Source of the DNA: Burkholderiales bacterium
GTDB lineage: Bacteria; Pseudomonadota; Gammaproteobacteria; Burkholderiales; SG8-39
Assembly: GCA_023383795.1 (NCBI GenBank)
Contig: JAHDYJ010000002.1
Location: 1 to 64,000, forward strand
Reading direction: 5' to 3'
DNA: 64,000 nt
Shown: one piece after another, positions 10,428 through 23,392 of the stretch
Layout: the number at the start of each line of letters is the position of its first letter
How positions within the stretch are numbered: the first letter of the stretch is position 1
Made by a program: the position numbers and the translations under genes
Notes under the pieces: generated by a model
Databases searched by the model: none
The model's input: the letters and a program-made list of their open reading frames with translations, nothing else
What the model was told of the DNA's origin: nothing

Positions 10428-10745
10428 CTACATCGGCGGCGGCGCGACGTCGCCCGGCAGCGCCGGCTGCTCCCGCTCCGCGGGGCCGGCCGGGCGCAGC
10501 CGCAGCTCCTTTCTCAGGCCGGCGATCTCGCGCCGGCACCGGATGAACGCCGGAACGCACGCGGCGAGGCCGAACAGGGCGCCCAGCGCGAACGCGGCCA
10601 GCACCACCAGGATCAGTGGACCCTGCCACGCCTGCCCGAAGTAGAAGTTGACCGTGACCGGATCCGCGTTCTTCAGGGCGAGCAGGAGCAGCAGCAGGAA
10701 CACCACCACCCAGACGACGGTCGACAGGACGCGGAGGATCGCCAT
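10428..10745 (-). CDS. lapA: Lipopolysaccharide assembly protein A
   Basis: A 105-aa inner-membrane protein with two hydrophobic helices (VLSTVVWVVVFLLLLLLAL at about 6-24; LILVVLAAFALGALFGLAAC at about 44-63) separated by the NADPVTVNFYFG loop typical of LapA/YciS (DUF1049). It ends in a Pro/Arg-rich cytoplasmic tail. Directly upstream of lapB, it likely acts with it in LPS assembly. Confidence 0.93.
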   Translation of the reverse strand: MAILRVLSTVVWVVVFLLLLLLALKNADPVTVNFYFGQAWQGPLILVVLAAFALGALFGLAACVPAFIRCRREIAGLRKELRLRPAGPAEREQPALPGDVAPPPM

Positions 10746-10813
10746 ACGGAATCAGCCTGGACGGGCGTCGCGGCGGGCCGCCGGCGGCGCGGCCGACCGC
10801 CGCCCGTGTCGCA

Positions 10814-11155
10814 TCAGCGCTGGGGCTGCGCCTGGCGCACCTCGGGCGGCGCGGACGGCTGCTCCGACGAGGCTTGATGGCCGTCGACGCGCTCGCGCAG
10901 CTCCTTCCCGGCCTTGAAGTGCGGCACGTACTTCTCCGGCACGTGCACCCGCTCCCCCGACTTCGGATTGCGCCCGACGCGCGCCGGCCGGTGGTTCAGG
11001 CCGAAGCTGCCGAACCCGCGGATCTCGATGCGCTGCCCGCCGACCAGGCTGTGCGTCATCGCGTCGAGAATCATCTTCACCGCGTATTCGGCGTCCTTCG
11101 CCACCAGCTGCGGGTAGCGCGCCGCGAGCCGCGCGATCAGCTCCGACTTGGTCAT
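10814..11155 (-). CDS. ihfB: Integration host factor subunit beta
   Basis: A DNA-bending HU/IHF-family protein; 113 aa. [17 protein letters not shown] is the dimerisation start. The beta-arm region [20 protein letters not shown] and [19 protein letters not shown] carry the intercalating proline typical of IHF-beta. The Gln/Pro-rich tail after residue 95 ([20 protein letters not shown]) is longer than in E. coli. It lies 12 bases downstream of rpsA, the classical rpsA-ihfB arrangement. Confidence 0.95.
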   Translation of the reverse strand: MTKSELIARLAARYPQLVAKDAEYAVKMILDAMTHSLVGGQRIEIRGFGSFGLNHRPARVGRNPKSGERVHVPEKYVPHFKAGKELRERVDGHQASSEQPSAPPEVRQAQPQR

Positions 11156-11167
11156 CCCCTCCCTCCG

Positions 11168-12883
11168 TCAGTTCTGCGGATTCTTGGTATCGAGCTTCGC
11201 CTTGAGCAGCGCGCCGAGGTTGGTGCTCCCGGTGCTCGCCGCCGCTTCGCTCTGCAGCCGCTTCATCGCCGCGTCCTGCTCGGCCATGTCGCGCGCCTTG
11301 ATCGACAGGTTGATGCTGCGGTTCTTGCGGTCGACGTTGATGATCATCACCTGCACCGCGTCGCCCTCCTTGAGGTGCGTGCGCGCGTCCTCGACCCGGT
11401 CGCGCGCGACCTCGGAGGCGCGCAGATACCCTTCCACATCGCCCCCCACCGAGACGACCGCGCCCTTCGCGTCGACGCTCTTCACGGTGCCGGCGACGAT
11501 CGAGCCCTTGTCGTGGGTCGCGATGAAGCTCGAGTACGGGTCGCCCTCGATCTGCTTGATCCCGAGCGAGATGCGCTCGCGCTCGACATCGATCGACAGC
11601 ACCACCGCCTCGACCTCCTCGCCCTTCTTGAACTGCTTGACGGCCTCCTCGCCGCTCGAGCTCCACGAGAGGTCGGAGAGGTGCACCAGGCCGTCGATGC
11701 CGCCCGGCAGCCCGATGAAGATGCCGAAGTCGGTGATCGACTTGATCTGGCCCTTGACGCGCTCGCCCTTGCGGTGGTTCTGCGCGAACTCCTCCCACGG
11801 GTTCGGCTTGCACTGCTTCATGCCGAGGGAGATGCGGCGCCGGTCCTCGTCGATCTCGAGGATCATGACCTCGACCTCGTCGCCGACCTGGACGACCTTG
11901 GACGGATGCACGTTCTTGTTGGTCCAGTCCATCTCGGAGACGTGCACGAGTCCCTCGATGCCCGAGTCGATCTCGACGAACGCGCCGTAGTCGGTCAGGT
12001 TGGTGACCTTGCCGAACAGGCGCGTGCCGGTCGGGTAGCGGCGCGACAGGCCGACCCACGGGTCGTCGCCGAGCTGCTTCAGGCCGAGCGACACGCGGTT
12101 CTTCTCCTGGTCGAAGCGCAGCACCTTGGCCTGCACCTCGTCGCCGACCGACAGCACCTCGGTGGGGTGCTTCACCCGCCGCCAGGCGAGGTCGGTGATG
12201 TGCAGCAGCCCGTCGATGCCGCCGAGGTCGACGAACGCGCCGTAGTCGGTGATGTTCTTGACGATGCCCTTGACGACCGTGCCTTCCTGGAGGCTCGCGA
12301 GCAGCGCCTCGCGCTCGGCGCCGGCGGTCTGCTCGAGCACGGCGCGGCGCGAGACCACCACGTTGTTGCGCTTGCGGTCGAGCTTGATGACCTTGAAGTC
12401 CATCTGCTTGCCCTCGTAGGGCGTGGTGTCCTTCACCGGGCGGAGGTCGACCAGCGACCCCGGGAGGAACGCGCGGATGCCGTTGATCATGACGGTCAGG
12501 CCGCCCTTGACCTTGCCGGAGATGACGCCCTGGACGGCCTCGCCCGACTCGAGCGCCTTCTCGAGCTCGAGCCACGCGGCGAGGCGCTTCGCCTTGTCGC
12601 GCGAGAGGCGCGTCTCGCCGTAGCCGTCCTCGAGCGCCTCGATCGCGACCGGGACGAAGTCCCCCGGCTTGATGTCGACGTCGCCCCGGTCGTTGCGGAA
12701 CTCGTCGATCGGGATGAAGCTCTCGGACTTGAGACCGGCGTTGACGACGACGAAGTTCTGGTCGACGCGCACCACTTCCGCAGTGATGACCTCGCCGATG
12801 CGCATCTCCTTGCGATTCAGGCTCTCTTCGAACAGCGCGGCGAAGCTTTCCTGGGGAGCCACTGCGGCGGAAACATTAGGCAT
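11168..12883 (-). CDS. rpsA: 30S ribosomal protein S1
   Basis: Binds mRNA leaders and helps the ribosome start on structured messages. The 571 aa contain six S1 (OB-fold) repeats, with repeated signatures such as [40 protein letters not shown] and [20 protein letters not shown]. The C-terminal tail ([20 protein letters not shown]) is normal for betaproteobacteria. It starts 80 bases after the cmk stop, so it may have its own promoter within the cmk-rpsA-ihfB region. S1 often represses its own translation; no operator was identified here. Confidence 0.97.
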   Translation of the reverse strand: MPNVSAAVAPQESFAALFEESLNRKEMRIGEVITAEVVRVDQNFVVVNAGLKSESFIPIDEFRNDRGDVDIKPGDFVPVAIEALEDGYGETRLSRDKAKRLAAWLELEKALESGEAVQGVISGKVKGGLTVMINGIRAFLPGSLVDLRPVKDTTPYEGKQMDFKVIKLDRKRNNVVVSRRAVLEQTAGAEREALLASLQEGTVVKGIVKNITDYGAFVDLGGIDGLLHITDLAWRRVKHPTEVLSVGDEVQAKVLRFDQEKNRVSLGLKQLGDDPWVGLSRRYPTGTRLFGKVTNLTDYGAFVEIDSGIEGLVHVSEMDWTNKNVHPSKVVQVGDEVEVMILEIDEDRRRISLGMKQCKPNPWEEFAQNHRKGERVKGQIKSITDFGIFIGLPGGIDGLVHLSDLSWSSSGEEAVKQFKKGEEVEAVVLSIDVERERISLGIKQIEGDPYSSFIATHDKGSIVAGTVKSVDAKGAVVSVGGDVEGYLRASEVARDRVEDARTHLKEGDAVQVMIINVDRKNRSINLSIKARDMAEQDAAMKRLQSEAAASTGSTNLGALLKAKLDTKNPQN

Positions 12884-12964
12884 AAGAAACAGTTACCTGA
12901 GCTGGACCCGACCGGCACGGCCGGGGCTGGTTGCACATCGACGACGCGGCCGGGCGGCCCGCCG

Positions 12965-13636
12965 TCACCTCGAGCTTGCGCGCTCGCCCTGCCAGGCGAG
13001 CACCTGGGCGACCGCCTCGTCGACGCCTAGCGTCGTCGTATCGAGAAGTCGCGCGTCGGGCAGCTGCCTGAGCGGCGCGACGGGCCGCTCGGCGTCCCGC
13101 GCGTCGCGCTCTCGCAAGTCGCGCACAAGAGTTTGGATGTTAGCAGGGATTCCTTTTTCGATCAACTGCTTAAGTCGGCGCTCGGCGCGCACCTCGGCGC
13201 TCGCCGTCAGGAACACCTTGAGCCCGGCGTCCGGAAACACGATCGATCCCATGTCGCGCCCCTCGGCCACCAGCCCGGGCGGCTGGCGGAAGGCGCGCTG
13301 CTTGGCGAGGAGCGCCGCGCGAACCTCCGGCACGCCGGCCACGCGCGACGCTCCGGTCGAGCATTCCTCGGTCCGGATCGCATCGGTCACCCGGTCGCGG
13401 CCGAGGAAGATCTCGCCGGCCGCGAAGCGCGCATCCAGCCGTTCCGCGAGCCCGACCAGCCGGCCCATGTCCGTCCAGTCTACCCCGGCCCGCAGCGCCG
13501 CGAGCGCCACCAGCCGGTAGAGGGCGCCGCTGTCGAGGTAGTGCCACCCGAGCGCCGCGGCCACCCGCTGCGCGACGGTGCCCTTGCCGGAGGCCGACGG
13601 GCCGTCGATCGCGATCACCGGGGTCGCCGCGCTCAC
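12965..13636 (-). CDS. cmk: Cytidylate kinase
   Basis: Phosphorylates CMP and dCMP with ATP. The 223 aa have a P-loop [15 protein letters not shown] at about residues 12-26 and the CMP-binding [13 protein letters not shown]. The start is a GTG at 13636 overlapping the aroA stop as GTGA, which gives the normal family length; the frame is open upstream but that extension has no family resemblance. The aroA-cmk-rpsA order is conserved in proteobacteria. Confidence 0.93.
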   Translation of the reverse strand: MSAATPVIAIDGPSASGKGTVAQRVAAALGWHYLDSGALYRLVALAALRAGVDWTDMGRLVGLAERLDARFAAGEIFLGRDRVTDAIRTEECSTGASRVAGVPEVRAALLAKQRAFRQPPGLVAEGRDMGSIVFPDAGLKVFLTASAEVRAERRLKQLIEKGIPANIQTLVRDLRERDARDAERPVAPLRQLPDARLLDTTTLGVDEAVAQVLAWQGERASSR

Positions 13637-14943
13637 GCGGGCGCCTCCGCGATGCGCAGCCCGGCCGAGCGCGCGAGCCCGACGAAGCCCGGAAAGGAGG
13701 TGGCGACGTTCGCGCAGTCGCGGATCGTGATCGGCGCGCCGGCCGCGAGGCCCGCCATCGCGAACGCCATCGCGACGCGGTGGTCGCCGTGCGACTCGAC
13801 GGTGCCGCCCGCGAGCGCCCCGCCCTCGATCACCATCCCGTCGGCGGTCGGCGTCGCGCGCGCGCCGAGCGCGGCGAGCCCGTCGGCCATGACCTGGATG
13901 CGGTCGGACTCCTTGACGCGGAGCTCGGCCGCGCCGCGCAGGACGGTCCGCCCGCGTGCGCACGCCGCGGCGACGAAGAGCGCCGGGAACTCGTCGATCG
14001 CGAGCGGCACGAGCCGCTCGGGGAACTCGATCCCGGTGAGCGGCGCGGCGCGCACGCGCAGGTCGCCGACCGGCTCGCCGCCGATCTCGCGCTCGTTCGC
14101 CAGCGCGACGTCGGCCCCCATCAGGCGCAGGATCTCGAGCGCGCCGGTGCGCGTCGGGTTCAGCCCGACATGCTCGAGCGTCACGTCCGAGCCGGCGGCG
14201 ATGCTCGCGCCGACCATGAAGAACGCGGCCGAGGAGAAGTCGGCCGGCACCTCGATGTCGGCGGCGCGCAGCTCGCCGCCGCCGGCGAGCGCGACCGAGG
14301 CGCCGTCGCGCCGCACCGCGTAGCCGAGCCCGGCCAGCATCCGCTCGGTGTGGTCGCGCGTCGGCGCCGGCTCGGTGAGGCGCGTCGTGCCCTCGGCGTA
14401 GAGCGCGGCGAGCAGCAGCGCCGACTTCACCTGGGCGCTCGCCACCGGCAGCGCGTAGTCGATCGCGCGCAGGCGCGGGTTGCCGCGGATGCGCAGCGGC
14501 GGCCGCCCGCCCGCGGCGGTCTCGATCCGCGCCCCCATCCGCGCGAGCGGGTCGGCGATGCGGCCCATCGGGCGGCGCCGCAGGCTCGCGTCGCCGTCGA
14601 GCTCGGCGTCGAACGGCTGGGCGGCGAGCAGACCCGCGATCAGCCGCATCGAGGTGCCCGAGTTGCCGCAGTCGAGCACCTGTCGCGGCGCCTGGAGGCC
14701 GCGCATGCCGACGCCGTGCACGGTCACGCGCCCGCGGTCCGGACCGTCGATGCGCACGCCGAGCGCGCGGAAGATGCTCATCGTGGCGAGCGCGTCCGCG
14801 CCCTCGAGGAACCCGTCGATGCGGGTGGTCCCGCGCGCGATCGAACCGAGCATGATCGCGCGATGCGAGATCGACTTGTCGCCCGGGACGCGCACGCCGC
14901 CGCGCAAGGCGCCGCCGGGCCGGACCGTGAACGCGAGCGTCAT
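13633..14943 (-). CDS. aroA: 3-phosphoshikimate 1-carboxyvinyltransferase (EPSP synthase)
   Basis: Joins PEP to shikimate-3-phosphate in the shikimate pathway. The 436 aa contain [18 protein letters not shown], the [17 protein letters not shown] loop and [19 protein letters not shown], all EPSP synthase signatures. The ATG at 14943 overlaps the tyrA stop by ATGA. The PEP-site loop reads GNSGTSMR, with Gly at the first position where glyphosate-tolerant enzymes often have Ala, so it is of the ordinary (class I-like) kind. Confidence 0.96.
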   Translation of the reverse strand: MTLAFTVRPGGALRGGVRVPGDKSISHRAIMLGSIARGTTRIDGFLEGADALATMSIFRALGVRIDGPDRGRVTVHGVGMRGLQAPRQVLDCGNSGTSMRLIAGLLAAQPFDAELDGDASLRRRPMGRIADPLARMGARIETAAGGRPPLRIRGNPRLRAIDYALPVASAQVKSALLLAALYAEGTTRLTEPAPTRDHTERMLAGLGYAVRRDGASVALAGGGELRAADIEVPADFSSAAFFMVGASIAAGSDVTLEHVGLNPTRTGALEILRLMGADVALANEREIGGEPVGDLRVRAAPLTGIEFPERLVPLAIDEFPALFVAAACARGRTVLRGAAELRVKESDRIQVMADGLAALGARATPTADGMVIEGGALAGGTVESHGDHRVAMAFAMAGLAAGAPITIRDCANVATSFPGFVGLARSAGLRIAEAPA

Positions 14944-15806
14944 CGCCGCTCGAGCCAGCGGTTGCGCGCGGCGCGCGCGCCGTCGAAGAGGCGCTCGAGG
15001 CCAGCGGCGTCGCCGGAGTCGAGGAGCGCGCGCACCTCGCGCAGCACCTCCTCGTAGCGGTCGAGCTCGCCGAGCAGCGCCGCTCGGTTGGCGATGCAGA
15101 TGTCGCGCCACATCTCGGGATGGCTCGAGGCGATCCGGGTGAAGTCGCGAAATCCGCTCGCCGCGTAGTCGAACAGCTCCTGCGCCGAGGCGTGCGATGC
15201 GACGTCGTGCACCAGCGCGTAGGCGAGCAGGTGCGGCAGATGGCTCACGGCGGCGAAGATCCGGTCGTGGACCTCCGGCGTCATCTCGCGCACGTCGGCG
15301 CCGCAGGCGCGCCAGAGCTCGCGCACGCGCGCGGCCGCCGCAGCGTCGGTCTCGGCGAGCGGCGTGAGCACCGTGCGCTTGCCGTCGAAGAGATCGGCGC
15401 GCGCGGCCGCGACGCCGGAATGCTCGGCGCCGGCGATCGGATGCCCGGGCACGAAGCGCGCGACGGCCGCGCCGAGCGCGGCGCGCGCGGCGGCCACCAC
15501 GTCGCTCTTCGTGCTGCCGGCGTCGGTGACCACCGTTTCCGGCCCGAGGTGCGGCGCGATCTCCGCGAGCACCGCGGCGGTCTGGCCGACCGGCATGGCG
15601 AGGAACACGAGCTCGGCGTCGCGCACCGCCTCGGCCGCGTCGGCATCGGCGTCGATCACGCCGAGCGCGCGCGCGCGATCGATGTTGGCGCGCGAGCGGC
15701 CGACGCCGACGACGCGCCCGACCGCGTTCGCCCGCCGCGCCGCGAGCGCGAACGAGCCGCCGATCAGCCCGACACCGACGACTGCAAGCTTGCCGATCTT
15801 CGCCAC
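14940..15806 (-). CDS. tyrA: Prephenate/arogenate dehydrogenase
   Basis: An NAD(P)-dependent oxidative decarboxylase for tyrosine synthesis; 288 aa. A Rossmann motif [16 protein letters not shown] is at 10-25, [12 protein letters not shown] follows, and [12 protein letters not shown] contains the catalytic-region histidine. There is no chorismate mutase domain fused, so the mutase activity comes from PheA. Overlap with aroA suggests coupled translation within hisC-tyrA-aroA-cmk. Confidence 0.94.
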   Translation of the reverse strand: MAKIGKLAVVGVGLIGGSFALAARRANAVGRVVGVGRSRANIDRARALGVIDADADAAEAVRDAELVFLAMPVGQTAAVLAEIAPHLGPETVVTDAGSTKSDVVAAARAALGAAVARFVPGHPIAGAEHSGVAAARADLFDGKRTVLTPLAETDAAAAARVRELWRACGADVREMTPEVHDRIFAAVSHLPHLLAYALVHDVASHASAQELFDYAASGFRDFTRIASSHPEMWRDICIANRAALLGELDRYEEVLREVRALLDSGDAAGLERLFDGARAARNRWLERR

Positions 15807-15855
15807 GCCAGTCCGTGTCTCGGTCCGCGCCGCGGTGCGCGCCTCGGCGGCAATC

Positions 15856-17001
15856 TCACGCCAGCGCCCGCGCCAGGGCCGCGAGGAAGCGCTCGTTCTC
15901 TTCGGGCAGCCCGACGGTCACCCGCAGATGATCGGGCATTCCGTAGCCGGCGACCGGGCGGACGATCACCCCCTGCTCGAGCAGGCGCTGGAACACCGCG
16001 CCCGCCCGGCTCGCCCCCTTCTCCCGGGGAACGGCGACGCTCACGAAGTTGCCGTACGACGGGATCCACTCCAGGCCGAGCCGCTTGAACCCGTCGGTGA
16101 GCTGCGCCATGCCGGCGACGTTCAGCGCGTAGCTCTGCTCCACGAAGGCCTCGTCGTCGAGCGCCGCGATCGCCGCGACAAGGGCGAGGTTGTTGACGTT
16201 GAACGGCTGGCGCACCCGGTTCAGCAGCGCCGCCACCTCCGGATGGCACAGGGCGTAGCCGACCCGCAGCCCGGCGAGCCCGTAGGCCTTGGAGAAGGTC
16301 CGGGTCACGACGAGGTTCGCGTGGCGCTCGAGCCAGGCGAGGCTCGGACAGCGCAGCGCCGGCGCCAGGTACTCGTTGTACGCCTCGTCCAGGACGACGA
16401 CGACGTCGCGCGGGACGCGCCGCAGGAACGCCTCGAGCGCCTCCGCGGCGAGCATGGTCCCGGTCGGGTTGTTCGGGTTCGCCAGGAACACCACCCGGGT
16501 CTCGGGCGTGACGGCGGCGAGCATCGCCGGCAGGTCGTGGCCGTAGTCCTTCGCCGGCACCACGATGCTCGTCGCGCCGCGCGCCTGCGTCGCGAGCGGG
16601 TACACGGCGAATGCATGCTGCGCGAACACCGCGGCGCGCCCCGGCGCGAGGAACGCGCTCGCCACCATCTCGAGCACGTCGTTCGAGCCGTTGCCGAGCA
16701 CCACCGCCTCCATCGGCACGCCGAGCCGCCCGGCGATCGCCTTGGCGAGGTCGAAGCCGTCCGGGTAGCGCGCGAGGTCGGCGAGCGCCGCCTCGACCGC
16801 GGCGCGCGCGCGCGGCGAGATGCCGAGCGGGTTCTCGTTCGAGGCGAGCTTCACGATGCGGGCCTCGTCGAGGCCCATCTCGCGGGCGAGCTCGGTGATC
16901 GGCTTGCCCGGCTGGTACGGCGCGATCGCGCGGACGTAGGCCGGGGAGCGCTCGCACAGGTCGAGCGGCGTCGGGGGGATCGAGATGCGCTTGGCGTGCA
17001 T
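15856..17001 (-). CDS. hisC: Histidinol-phosphate / aromatic aminotransferase
   Basis: A PLP class I/II aminotransferase; 381 aa. The PLP lysine is K238 in TRTFSKAYGLAGLRVGY, with the cofactor-contacting segments FLANPNNPTGTM (173-184) and VVVLDEAYNEYL. Its place between pheA and tyrA suggests it mainly serves aromatic amino acid synthesis, or both histidine and aromatic routes, a known dual specificity of HisC2-like enzymes. The ATG at 17001 lies 11 bases after the pheA stop and gives the normal family N-terminus. Confidence 0.92.
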   Translation of the reverse strand: MHAKRISIPPTPLDLCERSPAYVRAIAPYQPGKPITELAREMGLDEARIVKLASNENPLGISPRARAAVEAALADLARYPDGFDLAKAIAGRLGVPMEAVVLGNGSNDVLEMVASAFLAPGRAAVFAQHAFAVYPLATQARGATSIVVPAKDYGHDLPAMLAAVTPETRVVFLANPNNPTGTMLAAEALEAFLRRVPRDVVVVLDEAYNEYLAPALRCPSLAWLERHANLVVTRTFSKAYGLAGLRVGYALCHPEVAALLNRVRQPFNVNNLALVAAIAALDDEAFVEQSYALNVAGMAQLTDGFKRLGLEWIPSYGNFVSVAVPREKGASRAGAVFQRLLEQGVIVRPVAGYGMPDHLRVTVGLPEENERFLAALARALA

Positions 17002-17012
17002 GGTTCTCCCGC

Positions 17013-18104
17013 TTACAGCGCTGCGCTCGGGTAGGAGCCGAGGATCTTCAGGAACGGCGCGATGCCGCGCAGCTCGGCGAGCGCGGCGGCGACCGGCGCA
17101 TCGCTCGCGTGGCCCTCGACGTCGACGAAGAACATGTACTCCCAGACCGCCTGCCGCGACGGGCGCGACTCGATGCGCGTCATCGACACCCCGTGGCGCG
17201 CGAGCGGCGAGAGGAGCGCGTGCAGCGCTCCGGGGCGGTTCGGCACCGACATGACGAGCGAGGTCCGGTCGCGCCCGCTCGGCCCCGGCTCGAGGCCGCC
17301 CAGCACCGCGAATCGCGTCATGTTCCGCGGGTCGTCCTCGATGTTCGACGCGAGGATCGCGAGGCCGTAGCGCTGCGCAGCGAGCGCGGGGCCGATCGCG
17401 CAGGCGCCCGGCTCGGCCGCGGCGCGGCGCGCCGCCTCCGCGTTGCTCGCCACGGCCAAGCGCTCGGCCTGCGGCAGGTGCCGGGCGAGCCAGCCGCGGC
17501 ACTGCGCGAGCGACTGCGCGTGCGAGTACACGCGCGCGATCCCGTCCAGCGAGGGCTGCGCGGCGAGCAGGTTCTGGTGCACGCGCAGCACGATCTCGGC
17601 GCAGATCTTGAGCGGGGTCGCGAGCAGCAGGTCGAGCGAGATGCCGACCGCGCCCTCGGAGGAGTTCTCGACCGGCACGACGGCGAACCCGACCGTCCCG
17701 GTCTCGGCGGCGCGGAACACCTCGTCGATCGTATCGAGGGCGACCGACTCGACCGACCCGCCGAACTGCTTGGCGACCGCCATCTCGCTGAAGGTGCCCG
17801 GCGGGCCGAGATAGGCGATGCGCAGCGGCTCCTCGAGCGCGCGGCAGGCGGAGATCACCTCGACCAGGATCCGGCCGATCGCCTCGCCCGGGACCGGACC
17901 GGGGTTGGCGGCGACGGCCCGGCGCAGCACGTCGGCCTCGCGCTCGGGGCGATACGCGGGCGCGCCGCCCTTCAGGCGGCCGATCGCCTCGGCGCGGCGC
18001 GCGCGCTCGTTCACCAGCCGCACGAGCTCGGCGTCGAGCGCGTCGATCGCCGCGCGGTGCCCGGCGATCGCATCGGTGGCTGAACCGCTCTCCTTCTCGC
18101 TCAT
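17013..18104 (-). CDS. pheA: Bifunctional chorismate mutase / prephenate dehydratase
   Basis: The P-protein of phenylalanine synthesis; 363 aa. An AroQ-type chorismate mutase covers about residues 12-88 (IDALDAELVRLVNERARRAE). The prephenate dehydratase domain starts with RIAYLGPPGTFSEMA near 94. The C-terminal ACT domain (PGALHALLSPLARHGVSMTR, then ESRP) probably binds phenylalanine for feedback. The ATG at 18104 was chosen; an alternative GTG at 18134 overlapping the serA stop would add ten residues and fits the coupling habit of this block. Confidence 0.95.
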   Translation of the reverse strand: MSEKESGSATDAIAGHRAAIDALDAELVRLVNERARRAEAIGRLKGGAPAYRPEREADVLRRAVAANPGPVPGEAIGRILVEVISACRALEEPLRIAYLGPPGTFSEMAVAKQFGGSVESVALDTIDEVFRAAETGTVGFAVVPVENSSEGAVGISLDLLLATPLKICAEIVLRVHQNLLAAQPSLDGIARVYSHAQSLAQCRGWLARHLPQAERLAVASNAEAARRAAAEPGACAIGPALAAQRYGLAILASNIEDDPRNMTRFAVLGGLEPGPSGRDRTSLVMSVPNRPGALHALLSPLARHGVSMTRIESRPSRQAVWEYMFFVDVEGHASDAPVAAALAELRGIAPFLKILGSYPSAAL

Positions 18105-18130
18105 CGCCCGCCTCGTCCGCGCGCCGCGCG

Positions 18131-19321
18131 TCACGCGCCGGCCGGCAGGAAGCGGGCGGCGAGCACGCCCTCGATCCGGCCGATCTCGGCCAGCACGTCG
18201 GCCGACGGCCGGCTGTCGACGTCGAGCAGCGTGTACGCCAGCTCGCCGCGCGACTTGTTGATCATGTTGTGGATGTTCAGCCGGTGCTCGCCCATCGCGG
18301 CCGAGATCTGCCCCACCATGTTCGGCACGTTCGCGTGCGCGATCGCCACGCGGAACGGCGCCTCGCGCGCCATCACCACCTCGGGGAAGTTCACCGAGTT
18401 GGTCACGTTGCCGTTCTCCAGGAAGTCGCGCACCTGGTCGACCACCATCACCGCGCAGTTGTCCTCGGCCTCGCGCGTCGAGGCGCCGAGGTGCGGCAGC
18501 GCGATCACCCCGGGATGTCCGCCGAGCCGCGTGCTCGGAAAATCGGTCACGTAGTACTTCAGCCGCTGCGCCGCGAGCGCTTCGACGACCGCCGCGTCGT
18601 CCACGATGCCCTCGCGCGAGAAGTTGAGCAGCACGGTCCCGGGCCGCGCGAGCGCGAGATTGTGCGCGTTCACCAGATGGCGCGTCGCCGGCACGAGCGG
18701 CACGTGCAGCGTGACGTACTCGCAGCTCTTCAGGACCTCGTCGATCGAGTGCGCCTTGCGCACCTGGGACGGCAGGCTCCAGGCGGCGTCGACCGTCAGC
18801 TCGGGGTCGAGACCGAGCACCTTCATGCCCAGGCGGATCGCCATGTCGGCCACCAGGCTGCCGATCTTGCCGAGTCCGACGACCCCGAGCGTGTGGTGCG
18901 GGAGCTCGGTGCCCGCGAACGCCTTCTTGCCCTCCTCGACGCGCACGTTGAGCGCCGCCTCGTCGCCCTCCCGCAGCGCGGCGACGAAGCCGAGCGCCGG
19001 CACGAGGTTGCGCGCCGCCATCAGCATCCCGGCGAGCACCAGCTCCTTCACCGCGTTCGCGTTCGCGCCGGGCGCGTTGAACACCGGCACGCCGCGCGCG
19101 CTCATCGCGCCTACCGGGATGTTGTTGGTGCCGGCGCCGGCGCGCCCGATCGCGCGCACCGAGTCCGGGATCTTCATCGCGTGCATGTCGGCCGAGCGCA
19201 CCAGGATCGCCTCCGGCCGGGCGACGTCCTTCGCGACGTGGTAGGTCTCGGGCGGAAACCGCTTCAGTCCGACCGGCGAGATCTGGTTCAGGACCAGGAT
19301 TTCGTGGCGTTCAGGCCGCAT
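18131..19321 (-). CDS. serA: D-3-phosphoglycerate dehydrogenase
   Basis: First enzyme of serine synthesis, NAD-dependent; 396 aa. The NAD motif is LGVVGLGKIGSLVADMA. The substrate-site arginine and the Glu/His catalytic pair lie in LLNFSREGIVDDAAV and IALPHLGASTREAEDN. A C-terminal ACT domain (PNMVGQISAAMGEHRLNIHN) resembles the serine-binding regulatory domain. It is of the short form without the extra intervening domain. It precedes pheA on the same strand, linking serine and aromatic pathways. Confidence 0.95.
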   Translation of the reverse strand: MRPERHEILVLNQISPVGLKRFPPETYHVAKDVARPEAILVRSADMHAMKIPDSVRAIGRAGAGTNNIPVGAMSARGVPVFNAPGANANAVKELVLAGMLMAARNLVPALGFVAALREGDEAALNVRVEEGKKAFAGTELPHHTLGVVGLGKIGSLVADMAIRLGMKVLGLDPELTVDAAWSLPSQVRKAHSIDEVLKSCEYVTLHVPLVPATRHLVNAHNLALARPGTVLLNFSREGIVDDAAVVEALAAQRLKYYVTDFPSTRLGGHPGVIALPHLGASTREAEDNCAVMVVDQVRDFLENGNVTNSVNFPEVVMAREAPFRVAIAHANVPNMVGQISAAMGEHRLNIHNMINKSRGELAYTLLDVDSRPSADVLAEIGRIEGVLAARFLPAGA

Positions 19322-19393
19322 CGTTCTAGCCGCGCTGGCTCCCGCAAGGTTCGGGTCGCAAGGGTTGAAGGATACGCCGCGGGCGCGCCGCGC

Positions 19394-20472
19394 CTAGCCG
19401 TGCCGCGCCTCGAACTCGCGCATGTACCCGACCAGCCGCTGCACGCCCTCGAGCGGCATCGCATTGTAGATCGACGCGCGCATGCCGCCGACCGAGCGGT
19501 GCCCCTTCAGCTGCACCATGCCGCGCTCCTTGGCCCCCTTCAGGAAGGCCTCGTCGAGCGCCGGATCGGCGAGCGTGAACGGAACGTTCATGCGCGAGCG
19601 GTCCGACTTGCGGACCGGGCTGCGATAGAACGCGGAGGCGTCGAGCAGATCGTACAGCAGGTTGGCCTTGGCGACGTTGTGTCGCTCCATCGCGGCGAGA
19701 CCGCCCTGGCGCTCGAGCCACTCGAACACGAGCCCGGCGACGTACACGGCGTAGGTCGGCGGCGTGTTCGACATCGATTGCGCGTCGGCGTGCACCTTGT
19801 AGTCGAGCATGCTCGGCGTGCCGGTCGCGGCGCGGCCGAGCAGCGCCTCGCGCACGATCACGATCGTCAGCCCGGCCGGACCGATGTTCTTCTGCGCCCC
19901 GGCATAGATGAGGTCGTAGCGCCCGACGTCGATCGGCCGCGACAGGATGTGCGAGGACATGTCGACCACCAGCGGGACCGGGCCGGTCTCCGGCACCCAG
20001 TGCAGCTCCACCCCGCCGATCGTCTCGTTCGAGCACACGTGAACGTACGCCGCGTCCGGATCGAGCTGCCACTGCGACTGCTCGGGCATGTAGGTGTAGC
20101 TCGCGTCGGCCGAGCTGGCGGCGATGTTCACGCGGCAGAACTTCTGCGCCTCCTTGATCGCCTTCCTCGACCACTCGCCGGTGTCGACGTAGTCCGCGGC
20201 CGCCTTGCCGGCGAGCAGGTTCATCGGCACCATCGCGAACTGCAGCGTCGCGCCGCCCTGCAGGAACAGGACCTGGTAGCCGGCCGGGATGCCCATCAGC
20301 TCGCGCAACGCGGCCTCCGCGCGCTCGGCGATCGCGATGAACTCGGGCCCGCGGTGGCTCATCTCCATCACGCACATGCCGCTGCCGTGCCAGTCGAGCA
20401 TCTCCTCCGCGGCCTGTCGCAGGACCTCCTCGGGGAGCACCGCCGGGCCGGCGGAAAAGTTGATGACTCGGC

Positions 20473-20476
<4 letters not shown>
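19394..20476 (-). CDS. serC: Phosphoserine aminotransferase
   Basis: A PLP enzyme turning 3-phosphohydroxypyruvate and glutamate into phosphoserine; it also serves pyridoxal phosphate synthesis. The 360 aa begin [19 protein letters not shown], the classic SerC start. The PLP lysine is in [16 protein letters not shown]. The start codon is GTG at 20476, overlapping the gyrA stop as GTGA, so translation is probably coupled to gyrA. It is 72 bases before serA. Confidence 0.96.
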
Positions 20477-23100
<2,624 letters not shown>

Positions 23101-23185
23101 CACTCGGCAGGTTTCCGGCGACCCGTGCGGGCGGCGGGCGGGGGCCGCGCTCGATTTCCCGGCTCGGGTCCAAAAAAAGAGTGGA

Positions 23186-23194
23186 ATCTTACCA
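23186..23194 (-). promoter_or_regulatory. Possible extended -10 promoter for gyrA
   Basis: On the minus strand, TGGTAAGAT fits an extended -10 (TGnTAnnnT), about 85 bases before the gyrA ATG. No good -35 was seen. The rest of the divergent region 23101-23392 shows no gene. Confidence 0.35.
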
Positions 23195-23392
23195 TTGCGC
23201 GCGTTCCCGAGCCACGCGGATGGCCCCCGTTCGGCCTCCCTGCCCCGTGCCCTCGGCGCTTCCACGCCGCGTACCGGTTGGTGTACCATTCCGCGCGTCG
23301 AGTCCGGCGGGCGGCCGCAGGCGGGGCCAGCCGAGCGCCGTGCAAAGAATCAAGACGAAGCCACAACACACACACGCCACAGGGGGTGTCCA

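Noticed and set aside
10752-12575. 607-codon minus-strand frame over rpsA and ihfB
   Set aside because: It overlaps rpsA in another frame; the product is Arg/Gly/Pro repeats with no resemblance, typical of high-GC DNA.
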